In this document: piece after piece, positions 1 through 9,082 of the stretch | Position numbering within the stretch: position 1 is the stretch's first letter | Layout of the letters: the number at the start of each line of letters is the position of its first letter | Origin: Pedobacter sp. AJM | GTDB taxonomy: Bacteria; Bacteroidota; Bacteroidia; Sphingobacteriales; Sphingobacteriaceae | Length of the DNA stretch: 64,000 bases | Assembly (NCBI RefSeq): GCF_002197755.1 | Contig: NZ_NHOT01000002.1 | Coordinates: 124,001 to 188,000 of the forward strand | Direction of reading: 5' to 3' | Notes under the pieces: model-generated | Databases searched by the model: none | The model's input: only the letters and a program-made list of their open reading frames with translations | Told to the model about the DNA's origin: nothing | Position numbers and translations under genes: made by a program

Positions 1-1229
1 CTTCTATTTGATGGATTTTTAATAACAGGTTTTGCTTCTCCGGGAATCTGCAATTCCAGCTTTTCATTCAAATGCCAGTTATACAGATGGTCCGTAAAAC
101 GTTTTGGATTTTCACCATACCGGTTATTGATCAGGTAGGCGATTGCGGCATTTGATGATTGCTCAAAAGCTTTCTTAACCGTAACAACCCCAATACTTCC
201 ATGCGAATCTTTAATCATATGCCCAGGAATCTTATAATTTCCTGTGCCTACCATGGTATTCGTATCCACTAACTGATCTTCCAGCAAAGCCATATAGGAA
301 GCCAGTTTAAAAGTTGAACCAGGATCCTGATTACCAGCTATGGCATAGTTAAACTTCTCTTTATAAACACCTTCTTCTACTTTAGAGAAATTGGCTACTG
401 CCCTGATTTCTCCTGTGGCCACTTCCATTACAATCACCGCACCATGATCTGCATCATAGGCAATCAGTTGTTTTTCAAGCGCACTCTGCGCCAGATCCTG
501 CATATTCACATCAATGGTGGAGATAATATCCGCGCCATCTTTCGGTGCCACCTCAGCCTCTTCATTTACCGGAATATAAACGCCTCCGGCAATCCGCTGC
601 ATTAATCGCTTACCTGTTTCGCCATTGATATACTCCTTATAAGCACCTTCCAAACCTACACCGTTGGCGACATTTTCATTTTTATAACCAATGGTACGGG
701 CAGCCAGTGCCTGAAACGGAAGAATTCGCTTGTTCTGCTGCACAGCAATTAAACCACCACTGAATTTACCAATGTTATAAAGCGGAAAAGTCCTGATCGT
801 TTTCAGATCGGCATACCCCACTTTACGGTGAATCAATAAATACCTGGCGCTATCTTGCCTGCCTTTACGTAGCATCCGGGCATAATCCTTAGCGGTTTTA
901 TCATTAAAAATCTGCGACAATTTGAGCCCCAGAGAATCGACCTTTTCATTGAAAACCTTATCATCTGCAATTCCACCTGCATACATATCCATACGAAGTT
1001 CGTATTCCGGAACAGATGTAGCCAGCAAACTCCCGTCGTTAGAATAAATATTCCCGCGGGTAGCCTCTACATTAACATAGCGTGTTGACAGGCTATCAGC
1101 CATTGCCTTCCATTTTTTACCTTGCACAAACTGCACCTGACCGAGGCGTAAAAACACCGCAAAAGCAAAAAGCACAATTAAGCCAAATGCCAGGTATACG
1201 CGAAGCAAGATGTTTGCTCTAATATTCAT
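1..1229 (-). CDS. ftsI: Penicillin-binding protein, FtsI/PBP3 type (3' end off window)
   Basis: Septal peptidoglycan D,D-transpeptidase acting in the periplasm with FtsW and the FtsL-like protein upstream. Translation from the ATG at 1229 gives a short N-terminus, one membrane helix (about residues 9-27, rich in LAFGLIVLFAFAVF), a dimerisation region, and the start of the transpeptidase domain. The catalytic SxxK motif appears as STFK near residue 304, followed by an SSN motif. The KTG motif and C-terminus lie beyond base 1. The start overlaps the end of the FtsL gene by 11 bp, so translation is probably coupled. It has no ATG-to-stop reading frame inside the window because the stop is missing. 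Confidence 0.93.
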   Translation of the reverse strand, partial: MNIRANILLRVYLAFGLIVLFAFAVFLRLGQVQFVQGKKWKAMADSLSTRYVNVEATRGNIYSNDGSLLATSVPEYELRMDMYAGGIADDKVFNEKVDSLGLKLSQIFNDKTAKDYARMLRKGRQDSARYLLIHRKVGYADLKTIRTFPLYNIGKFSGGLIAVQQNKRILPFQALAARTIGYKNENVANGVGLEGAYKEYINGETGKRLMQRIAGGVYIPVNEEAEVAPKDGADIISTIDVNMQDLAQSALEKQLIAYDADHGAVIVMEVATGEIRAVANFSKVEEGVYKEKFNYAIAGNQDPGSTFKLASYMALLEDQLVDTNTMVGTGNYKIPGHMIKDSHGSIGVVTVKKAFEQSSNAAIAYLINNRYGENPKRFTDHLYNWHLNEKLELQIPGEAKPVIKNPSNR

Positions 1230-1641
1230 CGCTTTTAACAATTATTTTTTTTGGTGGTTCAATCAGTTCCTTTATTCCGAGGGTATCTACCTTTTTGGCT
1301 ACTTCTGTCAACTTACTCTTGAACATCAGATCTGCCTTTAACGATTTATACTCCCATCTTAATTCTTTTACTTCTTTATTTAACTTATCAATACGGCGAA
1401 CATTATTTACCGCAAAGTGGCTGTTGGCAATGTAAATCATCCCCAAAAAAGCCAGAAAACACAAATAAGGCAAAGCATCTGTTGCCGCCTCTTTTGATAC
1501 CAAGCCATCATTAAAAAGCTTACTGATAAACGAATTGCTATCCATTTTTTCTTCAGCTGTTTTTGGTTTTTTAGGCGCAGCCTTTAGCTCCGGCTCAGGT
1601 CCGATCTCCTCTTCTTCTATATCTTCCCTGAACTTGTTCAT
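1219..1641 (-). CDS. ftsL: FtsL-like cell division protein (Bacteroidota type)
   Basis: Small bitopic division protein, 140 aa. It has an acidic and proline/lysine-rich cytoplasmic N-terminus (about residues 1-55), one membrane helix (about 57-75, YLCFLAFLGMIYIA), and a periplasmic coiled-coil-like stretch (about 80-110, RIDKLNKEVKELRWEYKSLK). This is the FtsL architecture, and its position between rsmH and ftsI is the standard place for ftsL in the division cluster. The sequence itself is poorly conserved, so the name rests on position and topology. It overlaps rsmH by 4 bp and ftsI by 11 bp. Confidence 0.85.
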   Translation of the reverse strand: MNKFREDIEEEEIGPEPELKAAPKKPKTAEEKMDSNSFISKLFNDGLVSKEAATDALPYLCFLAFLGMIYIANSHFAVNNVRRIDKLNKEVKELRWEYKSLKADLMFKSKLTEVAKKVDTLGIKELIEPPKKIIVKSDEY

Positions 1642-2546
1642 ATCTTCTCTGCTATTCTCAATTTCGCACTTCTAGCCCTGTTGTTCAGCACAATTTCCTC
1701 ATCCGAAGCTACAACAGCTTTACGCGTAACCACATTAAAAGGCTTCTGTTGATTTCCAAAAAAATCCTTTTCAACCTCTCCCTGAAATTTACCTTTTGCC
1801 ATAAAATTCTTTACCGGCCGGTCTTCCAATGAATGATAAGACATCACCACCAGTCTGCCACCAGGCTTTAAAACATCGGCAGCCTGCTGTAAAAAATCTT
1901 CCAGCACTTGTATTTCGGCATTCACTTCAATACGTAAAGCCTGAAAAACCTGCGCCAGGTATTTATTTTCTTTTCCTTTCGGGATGTAGGCAGAAATAGC
2001 AGCCTTTAAACTATCAATATCTGCAAATGGCATTTCCAAACGAGCAGTTACAATAGCACGCGCCAATGATTTTGCATTTTTAACCTCTCCGTATATCCCA
2101 AAAATTTTATGAAGTTTATCTTCAGTATAAGTATTTAACACTTCTGCAGCCGTTAAATGACGGTGCTGATCCATCCGCATATCCAGATCGGCATTGTGCC
2201 GGATCGAAAACCCACGCTGAGGAACATCAAACTGATGAGATGAAACCCCTAAATCAGCCAAAATGCCATCAACCTGCCTTACACCGTTTAAACGAAGATT
2301 ATTTTTTAGAAATCCGAAATTCTGATCGATAAAAACCAATCGTTTATCATCCGGAATATTTTGTTGCGCATCAGGATCCTGATCAAAAGCAATCAATTTA
2401 CCTTTATCACTGAGATGCTTTAAAATTTCTCTCGAATGCCCGCCACCACCAAAAGTAACATCAACATAAACCCCGTCAGGATTAATATTAAGCCCCTCAA
2501 TACAAGGTTGCAACATCACCGGAACATGGTAATTATTCTCCATCAA
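1638..2546 (-). CDS. rsmH: 16S rRNA (cytosine(1402)-N(4))-methyltransferase RsmH (MraW)
   Basis: SAM-dependent enzyme that methylates N4 of C1402 in the decoding centre of 16S rRNA. At 302 aa it has the usual family length. It starts with the family signature HVPVMLQPCIEGL, then the SAM-binding motif DVTFGGGGHS (about residues 29-38), an acidic DQDPDA segment and GILADLGVSSHQ. The late motif SYHSLEDRPVKNF is also typical. The start overlaps mraZ by 14 bp and the stop overlaps ftsL by 4 bp, so it is read in one operon with them. Confidence 0.97.
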   Translation of the reverse strand: MMENNYHVPVMLQPCIEGLNINPDGVYVDVTFGGGGHSREILKHLSDKGKLIAFDQDPDAQQNIPDDKRLVFIDQNFGFLKNNLRLNGVRQVDGILADLGVSSHQFDVPQRGFSIRHNADLDMRMDQHRHLTAAEVLNTYTEDKLHKIFGIYGEVKNAKSLARAIVTARLEMPFADIDSLKAAISAYIPKGKENKYLAQVFQALRIEVNAEIQVLEDFLQQAADVLKPGGRLVVMSYHSLEDRPVKNFMAKGKFQGEVEKDFFGNQQKPFNVVTRKAVVASDEEIVLNNRARSAKLRIAEKI

Positions 2547-3000
2547 CGCCTCCTTTCTTATTACCCATTACCTTTTGAGCAAGATCTGCAAAGTTTGCAG
2601 GCACGTCATCAAAAATATCTTCGTAAGATTTTTTATCCCAAACCTCAATCCGGTCTAACTGACAAGCTAAGACCAGATCACTACCAATACCCGCATACTC
2701 TACCAATGATTTAGGCAGCAATACACGACCAGCCGCATCAAGCGAAAGCTCGGTGGCACCACGGGTAAAAGCCCGAACAAAAGCACGGTTTTCCTGATCG
2801 TAAATATTTAGCTTGGCCAGATCGGCCACAACGGCATCCCAAACATTCTTAGGATAGATCACCAGATTTTTTTCGAAACCACGGTTAATAATAAGCCCTT
2901 CCTTCTCGGCATCAGGCAATTGCTTCTTAAGCGCAGCGGGTACCATAAGGCGTCCCTTTGCGTCAAGTTTACAATCGAATTCTCCTAAAAGTTGGGTCAT
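2533..3000 (-). CDS. mraZ: Transcriptional regulator / division protein MraZ
   Basis: First gene of the division and cell-wall cluster. MraZ is a ring-forming DNA-binding protein that in other bacteria represses its own operon. The 155-aa product has the two tandem AbrB-like half-domains, each marked by the DxxxR signature: DAKGR at 13-17 and DAAGR at 88-92. It overlaps rsmH by 14 bp. Three 10-bp-spaced direct repeats lie about 45-70 bp upstream (see 3044-3069), matching the expected autoregulatory site. Confidence 0.96.
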   Translation of the reverse strand: MTQLLGEFDCKLDAKGRLMVPAALKKQLPDAEKEGLIINRGFEKNLVIYPKNVWDAVVADLAKLNIYDQENRAFVRAFTRGATELSLDAAGRVLLPKSLVEYAGIGSDLVLACQLDRIEVWDKKSYEDIFDDVPANFADLAQKVMGNKKGGVDGE

Positions 3001-3043
3001 AGTGGTATCTACACTTTTTATCTAGTGTAAAAGTAAAGAGTTC

Positions 3044-3069
3044 TACCACTTTTTACCACATTTTACCAC
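3044..3069 (-). promoter_or_regulatory. MraZ box: three GTGGTA direct repeats at exact 10-bp spacing
   Basis: On the minus strand GTGGTA occurs three times (plus-strand TACCAC at 3044-3049, 3054-3059 and 3064-3069), each one helical turn apart. Known MraZ sites are arrays of GTGG-like repeats at about 10-bp spacing upstream of mraZ. A weak -7-like box (TACTTTTA, 3028-3035) lies just downstream, so MraZ bound here would sit on the promoter. The repeats are read directly; their function is inferred from the family. Confidence 0.8.
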
Positions 3070-3698
3070 AAAAAAGTTTTCAACATCTTTTTTGTTACAT
3101 TAAAGCATACTCATTGAATCAAAAAATATGTTGAGCGATATACATAACCCACCATAAACACTAATAATCAGCACTTTAAAAACATTGGTTTATTGAAGTG
3201 GGAAACAAGCCCAAAATTTAATTCTTGGCTCCAAATTTAGGCTAATTAATTCCGAAATGCATGAGTAAGGCTACAAATTGGCTAAATGATCCTGATCAAT
3301 ATCGATTGGAAGATATTTTTTTTGATGGAAATTCAGATTAAACTTCTATATAATTTTATGGCCGTAATTATTACTTTGAAGCGAAATGATATTAGTAATC
3401 CTTACTTGAGGTCATTTCAAGACTAACGATTTAATAATACCTTAGAAATTTTATTTAGATCTTATACCCAGGCTTTTTTCCAAAAAAATTAAATCCAAAG
3501 AAATAATAGATAAAAACTTATAGGAATTTTATTTTTTCCCCCTTATGACATCTGTCAAATATCACTATATAAGGAATGAGAGAAAGCATAAGACCATGCA
3601 TCTTATTCTAGAAGATTAAAAGAAATTGTTTTTGGAGCTAAGCGAAATGAGAAGGGATGAGTGTGTTAAAGAGAATGAAGCTAAGCCAGATTTTTAAA
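3070..3698. other. Gene-free AT-rich spacer between mraZ and pgk
   Basis: About 630 bp without a convincing gene. Composition is very AT-rich, with stops in all frames. The only open frame noticed is a 26-codon ATG frame at 3261-3341 (plus) with no ribosome binding site or recognisable motif. I see no tRNA, repeat or mobile-element remnant. Confidence 0.6.
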
Positions 3699-3740
3699 TA
3701 GTTATCGGATGAATATAACATATTATCCATCCGATAACTA
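3699..3740 (-). terminator. Hairpin after pgk, probable terminator
   Basis: A 13-bp perfect inverted repeat (3699-3711 and 3728-3740, core GTTATCGGATG) encloses a 16-nt loop and begins 7 bp beyond the pgk stop. It lacks a clear U-run on the minus strand, so it may act as a weak terminator or as an mRNA 3'-end stabiliser. Confidence 0.5.
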
Positions 3741-3746
3741 AATTAA

Positions 3747-4940
3747 CTATCCGTTAATTGCTTTAACGCCAGGTAATTCTTTACCTTCCATATATTCTAA
3801 TAAAGCACCGCCACCTGTTGATACGTAGCTAACTTGATCTTCCATACCGAATTTAGCAATTGCAGCAGCAGAGTCGCCACCCCCAATTAATGAAAAGGCA
3901 CCATTCTCAGTTGTAGCAGCCACCACAGCATCAGCCACTGCTTTTGTACCGACCTGGAAATTTTCCATTTCAAAAACACCCATCGGACCATTCCATAATA
4001 AAGTTTTAGAGTTCTTAATCACATCCTGAAATAATGCAACTGATTTCGGACCGATATCTAATCCCATCCAATCAGCAGGAATCTGACCAGAATCTACATC
4101 TTTCTTATTAGCGTCGTTCGCAAACTTATCAGCGATTACCGTATCTACAGGCAAAATTAAATTTACGCCTTTAGCTTTTGCTTTCTCCATTAACTCCAAT
4201 GAAAGTTCTTGCTTATCCGCTTCCAAAAGCGAAGTACCAATTTCGCCACCTTGTGCCTTAGCAAAAGTATAGGCCATACCGCCACCGATGATCAGGTTAT
4301 CTACTTTATCCAGTAACTTTTCGATTAATAAGATTTTATCCGAAACTTTTGCGCCGCCCATAATCGCAGTAAAAGGACGTTCTGCATGGTTTAAGATTTT
4401 CTCTGCATTTTCTACTTCCGAAGCCATTAAATAGCCAAAGTATTTCGCATCAGGGAAAAACTGGGCAATAATTGAAGTAGAAGCATGTGCACGGTGAGCC
4501 GTACCAAATGCGTCATTCACGTATACACTACCCAGTTGAGATAATTTCTCGGCAAAAGCTACATCGCCTTTTTCTTCTTCTTTATAAAAGCGGAGATTTT
4601 CTAATAACAGCACTTCACCCGGAAAAAGATTTTTTGCCTGGTTAACAGCATCTTCACCAATACAGTCGGCAGAAAATTTCACTTCCAGATCAAGCATCCG
4701 CGATAAGTCGCCCAGAATATGTTTTAAAGAGTATTTGTTAGTAGGGCCATCTTTTGGTCTGCCCAAGTGAGACATTAACACAACAGAACCGCCATCATTT
4801 AAAATTTTAGTGATGGTTGGCAATGCCGCACGCATTCTTTTATCATCGGTAATTTTAAATTCTTCATCAAGAGGCACGTTAAAATCTACCCTGATAAGCG
4901 CTTTTTTATCTTTAAAATTTAACTGATCGATTGTTTTCAT
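3747..4940 (-). CDS. pgk: Phosphoglycerate kinase
   Basis: Cytoplasmic glycolytic enzyme converting 1,3-bisphosphoglycerate plus ADP to 3-phosphoglycerate plus ATP. At 397 aa it is full length. Clear family motifs are RVDFNVPLD near residue 18, [10 protein letters not shown] near 58, [12 protein letters not shown] near 112, WNGPMGVFE, and the C-terminal GGGDSAAAI and STGGGALLE nucleotide-binding segments. It lies 9 bp downstream of a GNAT acetyltransferase on the same strand and is probably co-transcribed with it. Confidence 0.98.
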   Translation of the reverse strand: MKTIDQLNFKDKKALIRVDFNVPLDEEFKITDDKRMRAALPTITKILNDGGSVVLMSHLGRPKDGPTNKYSLKHILGDLSRMLDLEVKFSADCIGEDAVNQAKNLFPGEVLLLENLRFYKEEEKGDVAFAEKLSQLGSVYVNDAFGTAHRAHASTSIIAQFFPDAKYFGYLMASEVENAEKILNHAERPFTAIMGGAKVSDKILLIEKLLDKVDNLIIGGGMAYTFAKAQGGEIGTSLLEADKQELSLELMEKAKAKGVNLILPVDTVIADKFANDANKKDVDSGQIPADWMGLDIGPKSVALFQDVIKNSKTLLWNGPMGVFEMENFQVGTKAVADAVVAATTENGAFSLIGGGDSAAAIAKFGMEDQVSYVSTGGGALLEYMEGKELPGVKAING

Positions 4941-4949
4941 GTTTATATA

Positions 4950-5381
4950 TTATTTTAGTTTTAGTCGCATTTCATAATGGAAACCAATGCCTGGAATGTC
5001 AAATTCAGGTGATTCATTGATAAAGCCTATTTTTTTATAGAAAGTTACAGCGGCAGATCTTGCATTGCACCAAAGGTAATCGGTATGATATTCTTTCAGA
5101 TATTCGACCGCAAAATGAATCAATGCTGCGCCGTAACCCCGGCCACCATAATCAGGATGTGTAGCCATTCCGCGGAGTTGATAACCTTCACCATCTTCCG
5201 GAAAAAAATCATTCCGCATAAAGGTAGCTACAGAAAGGATTTGATCATCTTCCACGTAACCGAGATGAAAGGTATCATAGGCTTGATCTCCATCAAAAAC
5301 ACATTCATTCAATGGCTTACCATTTCTCAACATCAGGCTTCTTAGCGGGAGAACTTCTTCAGGAAGAATGAATTTAACCAT
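4950..5381 (-). CDS. GNAT-family N-acetyltransferase
   Basis: 143-aa protein of the GCN5-related N-acetyltransferase fold. The acetyl-CoA-binding motif A is visible as RGMATHPDYGGRGYGAAL (about residues 68-85), followed by a motif-B-like stretch LWCNARSAAVTFYKKIGF (about 103-120) common to GNAT enzymes that act on small amines or amino acids. The substrate cannot be read from sequence. It is the upstream partner of pgk, with a 9-bp gap; whether the link is functional or only transcriptional is unknown. Confidence 0.88.
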   Translation of the reverse strand: MVKFILPEEVLPLRSLMLRNGKPLNECVFDGDQAYDTFHLGYVEDDQILSVATFMRNDFFPEDGEGYQLRGMATHPDYGGRGYGAALIHFAVEYLKEYHTDYLWCNARSAAVTFYKKIGFINESPEFDIPGIGFHYEMRLKLK

Positions 5382-5588
5382 ATTTTACTTTAACAAAAGT
5401 GTTGTACTTACTTACAAGGCAAATACAAGGATGTTTTTCAAGAGCCTTGGCAAAGTTAGCAAAGCATTTGAAACCTGATTAAAATTGAGGTAAGAATTTT
5501 GTTAATGACTTTTATTATCACCAGCAAATTGTGGTATTGACGAGGATGTCAGGAATATGTTTAGATGAGCGAATAATGCATCTTTTTG

Positions 5589-5631
5589 AAAAAGCAGTCA
5601 TAAAATCCCATGAAAAGGATTCTATGACTGC
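5589..5631 (-). terminator. Rho-independent terminator of the GH3 operon
   Basis: On the minus strand a 15-bp stem (5617-5631 with 5594-5608, one G-U pair, arm GCAGTCATAAAATCC) with an 8-nt loop is followed directly by five U residues (A-run 5589-5593). It begins 8 bp after the stop of the 817-aa GH3 gene, so it ends the sugar-use operon. Confidence 0.85.
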
Positions 5632-5638
5632 CTTAAAT

Positions 5639-8092
5639 TTATTTACTTTTCAGTTCGTTAACCGGTGTGGTTAATGTAAAAGCTTTGTGTACTTTTTCTA
5701 CTTCCAGTTCTTTAGCCAAAGAAAATTCTGCAGATTGTTTTATTGATAATGATGAGGTACCAATGTTAACTTTATAGGTTCCTGCTTCAGCTACCCATGC
5801 ACTTCTGCTTTCCATAAACGAAGCGAGATCTTTTGGAGACAGTGTAAGTTGAACAGTTTCTGACTGACCAGGTTTTAACAACTTTGTTTTAGCAAATGCT
5901 TTTAATTCTTCTGCCGGTTTATCAACGTCTTGATGTGGTGCTGAAAGATAGAGTTGTACAATTTCCTTCCCGGCAACCTTTCCCGTGTTCTTAACGGTAA
6001 CTGAAGCCGTCAATTTTCCTTCGAAAGTTTTGCTGCTTAATTTTAGGTTGGCATATTCAAAACGGGTATAAGATAATCCGTAACCAAACTCAAAAGATGG
6101 TTTTACTTTGAAGGTATTAAAATAACGGTAGCCTACATAAATACCTTCGGCATAAGTTACGTTTTCAGGGTTGGATGCAGGTGTACCTAACCAGTTTTTG
6201 GCTGAGGGCGTATCTTCATATTTCACCGGGAAAGTCATGGTTAATTTCCCTGAAGGTGTTACTTTACCACTAAAAATATCAGCTACAGAGTTTCCACCTT
6301 CCTGACCAGGCTGCCAGGACAATAAGATGGCATCTACTTTATCTTTCCAGCTAGCCGTTTCAATCACGCCGCCAATATTTAAAATTACCACCACTTTTTT
6401 GCCTTTTGCATGAAAAGCTTCAGTTACATTATTCATTAGGTTTACCTCATCCGCAGCCAGGTTAAAGTCATTATCTACAGTACGATCGCCTCCCTCACCA
6501 GAATTTCTTCCGATAGTGATCACCGCCAGTTCAGTTGATGCTGCCTTTTTTGCAATCAGCTCTTTATTTAAATCCAGCTCGGGCAATCTTTGCGGCAATG
6601 CCAGAATTCCCCGTTTTTTACGGCTTTCCAATTCTGCTGCCTTTTCTTTTGCTGCAAATGGCGTGTATAACGTTTTAAGCTCATCATCCAATTTATATCC
6701 GCCCTTTTCCAGCCCCTCGATCAAGGAAACCGTATAAGATTCATTCACATCACCACTTCCGGTTCCGCCCGAAATGAAATCGTATGAGGTTACCCCAAAA
6801 GCTGCAATTGGTTTTCCTTTGGTCTGATAAGGCAATAAATGATCATTATTTTTCAATAAAATCATGCCTTCGGCAGCCGCACTCCTGGTCACCTCAGCAT
6901 TAGCTTTTAAATCCGGGTGATCAGTATATTTATATTTCGCCATGGTTGGAGATTTGAAGACCAGCTCCAAAATTCTTTTAATGTTTGTTTCTACTACAGC
7001 TTTTGAAAGTTTACCATTTTTCATATTTTCAAGAATGGCTTTTTTCTGTGCAGGGAGGCCGGGCATTAATAAATCATTTCCTGCCTCAAGCTGGGCAACA
7101 ACATTACTGGTACCACCTTGCAATGAACTAAATCCAGCGTAACCACCAAACCAATCCGTCATTACAATTCCTTTAAAGCCCCATTCATCGCGAAGAATAT
7201 CTGTTAACAAATCTTTTCTTGCTGAAGTATAAGTTCCGTTAATCAGGTTATAAGATGACATCACTGTCCAGGGATTGGATTCTTTAACAGCAATTTCAAA
7301 GCCTTTTAAGTAAAGTTCACGCATGGCTCTTTCGGTAATGTGTTCATTAATAGAAAGGCGATTGGTTTCCTGATTATTAGCGGCAAAGTGCTTAATGGAT
7401 GTCCCTACACCGTTAGACTGGATGCCATTTACCATGGCTGAAGCAATTTTACCAGACACTAATGGATCTTCGGAGTAGTATTCAAAATTCCGGCCATTTA
7501 AAGGATTGCGGTGAATATTTAAGGCAGGAGCCAGCAGCACATCTACCCCATATTCTTTCACTTCATTTCCCATGGCTTTACCAACAATCTGGATTAATGC
7601 CGGGTTCCAGGTAGAGGCGAGCGCAGTGCCCACCGGAAAAGCTGTACAGTAATAGGTATTCTTATCCTTTTCACGAATGGGTTTAATGCGTAATCCGGCA
7701 GGGCCATCGGCTACAATAATTTCCGGAATCCCTAAACGCTTGATGGCATAGGTGCCACCGGCTGCTCCCGGAACACGACCTTCTATTGCACCAACCACTG
7801 GTGTTAAACCATCAAAACCAGGCATGCCTGTGCCCATTAACATAGATGCTTTTTCTTCATCAGTCATTTTGCTGATCAAATCATCAATGCGCTCACTGAC
7901 CGGTAAACGGTAATCTTCATATTTGTCTAACCTTCCGTTTCTGTTTAAATCTTCGAAAGTAAAACCATTTATGGTAATCCTAAGTGGTTTTTCTGTGTGT
8001 TTCGGGGATGCATTTTTCCAGGAAAGATTTGAAAATACCAATGCTGCCATCAGCGATAGCTTTAAATTCTGATTTACGTGATGCTTTTTCAT
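5639..8092 (-). CDS. Exported glycoside hydrolase family 3 (beta-glucosidase-like)
   Basis: 817-aa secreted or periplasmic exo-acting beta-glycosidase. After an N-terminal hydrophobic signal region (about 10-25) comes an EF-hand-like loop DLNRNGRLDKYED (about 48-60). The GH3 N-domain follows, with KHFAANN (234-240) and the nucleophile segment GIVMTDW (D313). A GH3 C-domain and a fibronectin-III-like domain (KNTGKVAGKEIVQLYL) complete the classical beta-glucosidase layout. It is the last gene of a four-gene operon and has a good terminator behind it. The exact sugar linkage cannot be told from sequence. Confidence 0.93.
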   Translation of the reverse strand: MKKHHVNQNLKLSLMAALVFSNLSWKNASPKHTEKPLRITINGFTFEDLNRNGRLDKYEDYRLPVSERIDDLISKMTDEEKASMLMGTGMPGFDGLTPVVGAIEGRVPGAAGGTYAIKRLGIPEIIVADGPAGLRIKPIREKDKNTYYCTAFPVGTALASTWNPALIQIVGKAMGNEVKEYGVDVLLAPALNIHRNPLNGRNFEYYSEDPLVSGKIASAMVNGIQSNGVGTSIKHFAANNQETNRLSINEHITERAMRELYLKGFEIAVKESNPWTVMSSYNLINGTYTSARKDLLTDILRDEWGFKGIVMTDWFGGYAGFSSLQGGTSNVVAQLEAGNDLLMPGLPAQKKAILENMKNGKLSKAVVETNIKRILELVFKSPTMAKYKYTDHPDLKANAEVTRSAAAEGMILLKNNDHLLPYQTKGKPIAAFGVTSYDFISGGTGSGDVNESYTVSLIEGLEKGGYKLDDELKTLYTPFAAKEKAAELESRKKRGILALPQRLPELDLNKELIAKKAASTELAVITIGRNSGEGGDRTVDNDFNLAADEVNLMNNVTEAFHAKGKKVVVILNIGGVIETASWKDKVDAILLSWQPGQEGGNSVADIFSGKVTPSGKLTMTFPVKYEDTPSAKNWLGTPASNPENVTYAEGIYVGYRYFNTFKVKPSFEFGYGLSYTRFEYANLKLSSKTFEGKLTASVTVKNTGKVAGKEIVQLYLSAPHQDVDKPAEELKAFAKTKLLKPGQSETVQLTLSPKDLASFMESRSAWVAEAGTYKVNIGTSSLSIKQSAEFSLAKELEVEKVHKAFTLTTPVNELKSK

Positions 8093-8113
8093 ATTTTATC
8101 TATTTGGCTATGA

Positions 8114-9001
8114 TTAGTTTAATAATTTGTGATATTTTAACCAGTCTTCAAACCGGTCAACCCAGCTATCAACAGGCAGATTTTGCTTTCCCATTCCGAA
8201 GCCATGACCACCCTTTTCATACATGTGCAACTCTGCCGGGTAACCACCTTCCAGCCATTTATTATACAACTGAATACTTCTGGGTGCAAGTTTTAGCTGA
8301 TCATCTGTTGCGGCACATACAAATAAAGGAGTGCTGAGTTTAGGTAAAGGCTTTTGTAACAGTGCTGCAGAAACACCACCATAAATGGACGCCGCAAAAT
8401 TTGGAACGAAGTTGCCGTTATTGTTCAATACGGTTTGCATGGCAACAGTACTGCCTGCGGAAAAGCCAATAATGCCAATCTGATTGGTTTTAATACCATA
8501 TCTTGACGCATTTTCATAAACGTACTGAAGGGCTTTTTTTCCATCTTGTGACGACATTTCAATTAATGGTGCAGTACTTTTTTCGAAAGCAGCCCGGTCT
8601 TTCAGTTTATCCATCATTTCTTTTGCAGGATCATTCGAAATGGTTTCGAGTAAACGATATTTTAAAACAAAAGCAGTAATTCCCTTTTCACTCAATCTTT
8701 TGGCTAAATCTATCCCTTCCCTGTTGATGGATAGACTCTGGAAACCACCACCAGGTGCAATTACCATGGCTGTACCTGTATTTTTCACACCTTCGGGCAC
8801 TTTATAAACCAAAACCGAGGGATCAGTCACATTGTAAACCACTTCTGTTTTAAAGAGCTCGGAATAAACCTGTGCTTCTTTCTGCTTCCAGTTTTCAGAC
8901 CCTGGCGCCTTGCCGTTATAGAGTTTTATAACTTCCTGTGCCTGAATGGAGAAAGAAAAGCCAAGGGCGGTAAGTAGTAATAAGGGGATTTTATTTTTCA
9001 T
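8114..9001 (-). CDS. Secreted alpha/beta hydrolase (carbohydrate esterase-like)
   Basis: 295-aa esterase with a clear signal peptide (1-22, ending SIQAQ). The oxyanion-hole segment is APGGGF (about 82-87), the nucleophile elbow GFSAGS has Ser181, and likely acid and base residues are Asp233/234 (ATDDQ) and His266 (GGHGFG). This resembles the BD-FAE / acetyl-xylan-esterase-like lipases that Bacteroidota place in sugar-use operons to strip acyl groups from glycans. It lies 21 bp upstream of one GH3 and 81 bp downstream of the other, suggesting an acylated glycoside substrate; that is inference. Confidence 0.86.
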   Translation of the reverse strand: MKNKIPLLLLTALGFSFSIQAQEVIKLYNGKAPGSENWKQKEAQVYSELFKTEVVYNVTDPSVLVYKVPEGVKNTGTAMVIAPGGGFQSLSINREGIDLAKRLSEKGITAFVLKYRLLETISNDPAKEMMDKLKDRAAFEKSTAPLIEMSSQDGKKALQYVYENASRYGIKTNQIGIIGFSAGSTVAMQTVLNNNGNFVPNFAASIYGGVSAALLQKPLPKLSTPLFVCAATDDQLKLAPRSIQLYNKWLEGGYPAELHMYEKGGHGFGMGKQNLPVDSWVDRFEDWLKYHKLLN

Positions 9002-9082
9002 GGGATTCTATTTTGTTATTGTCAATCTAAATTTCAAAGCACTATCTTAAATGAGATAGCATCAGCATAAAATTTCTGTTCG

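Noticed and set aside
3261..3341. 26-codon frame in the mraZ-pgk spacer
   Set aside because: Too short, no ribosome binding site, promoter or motif, and surrounded by AT-rich non-coding sequence.
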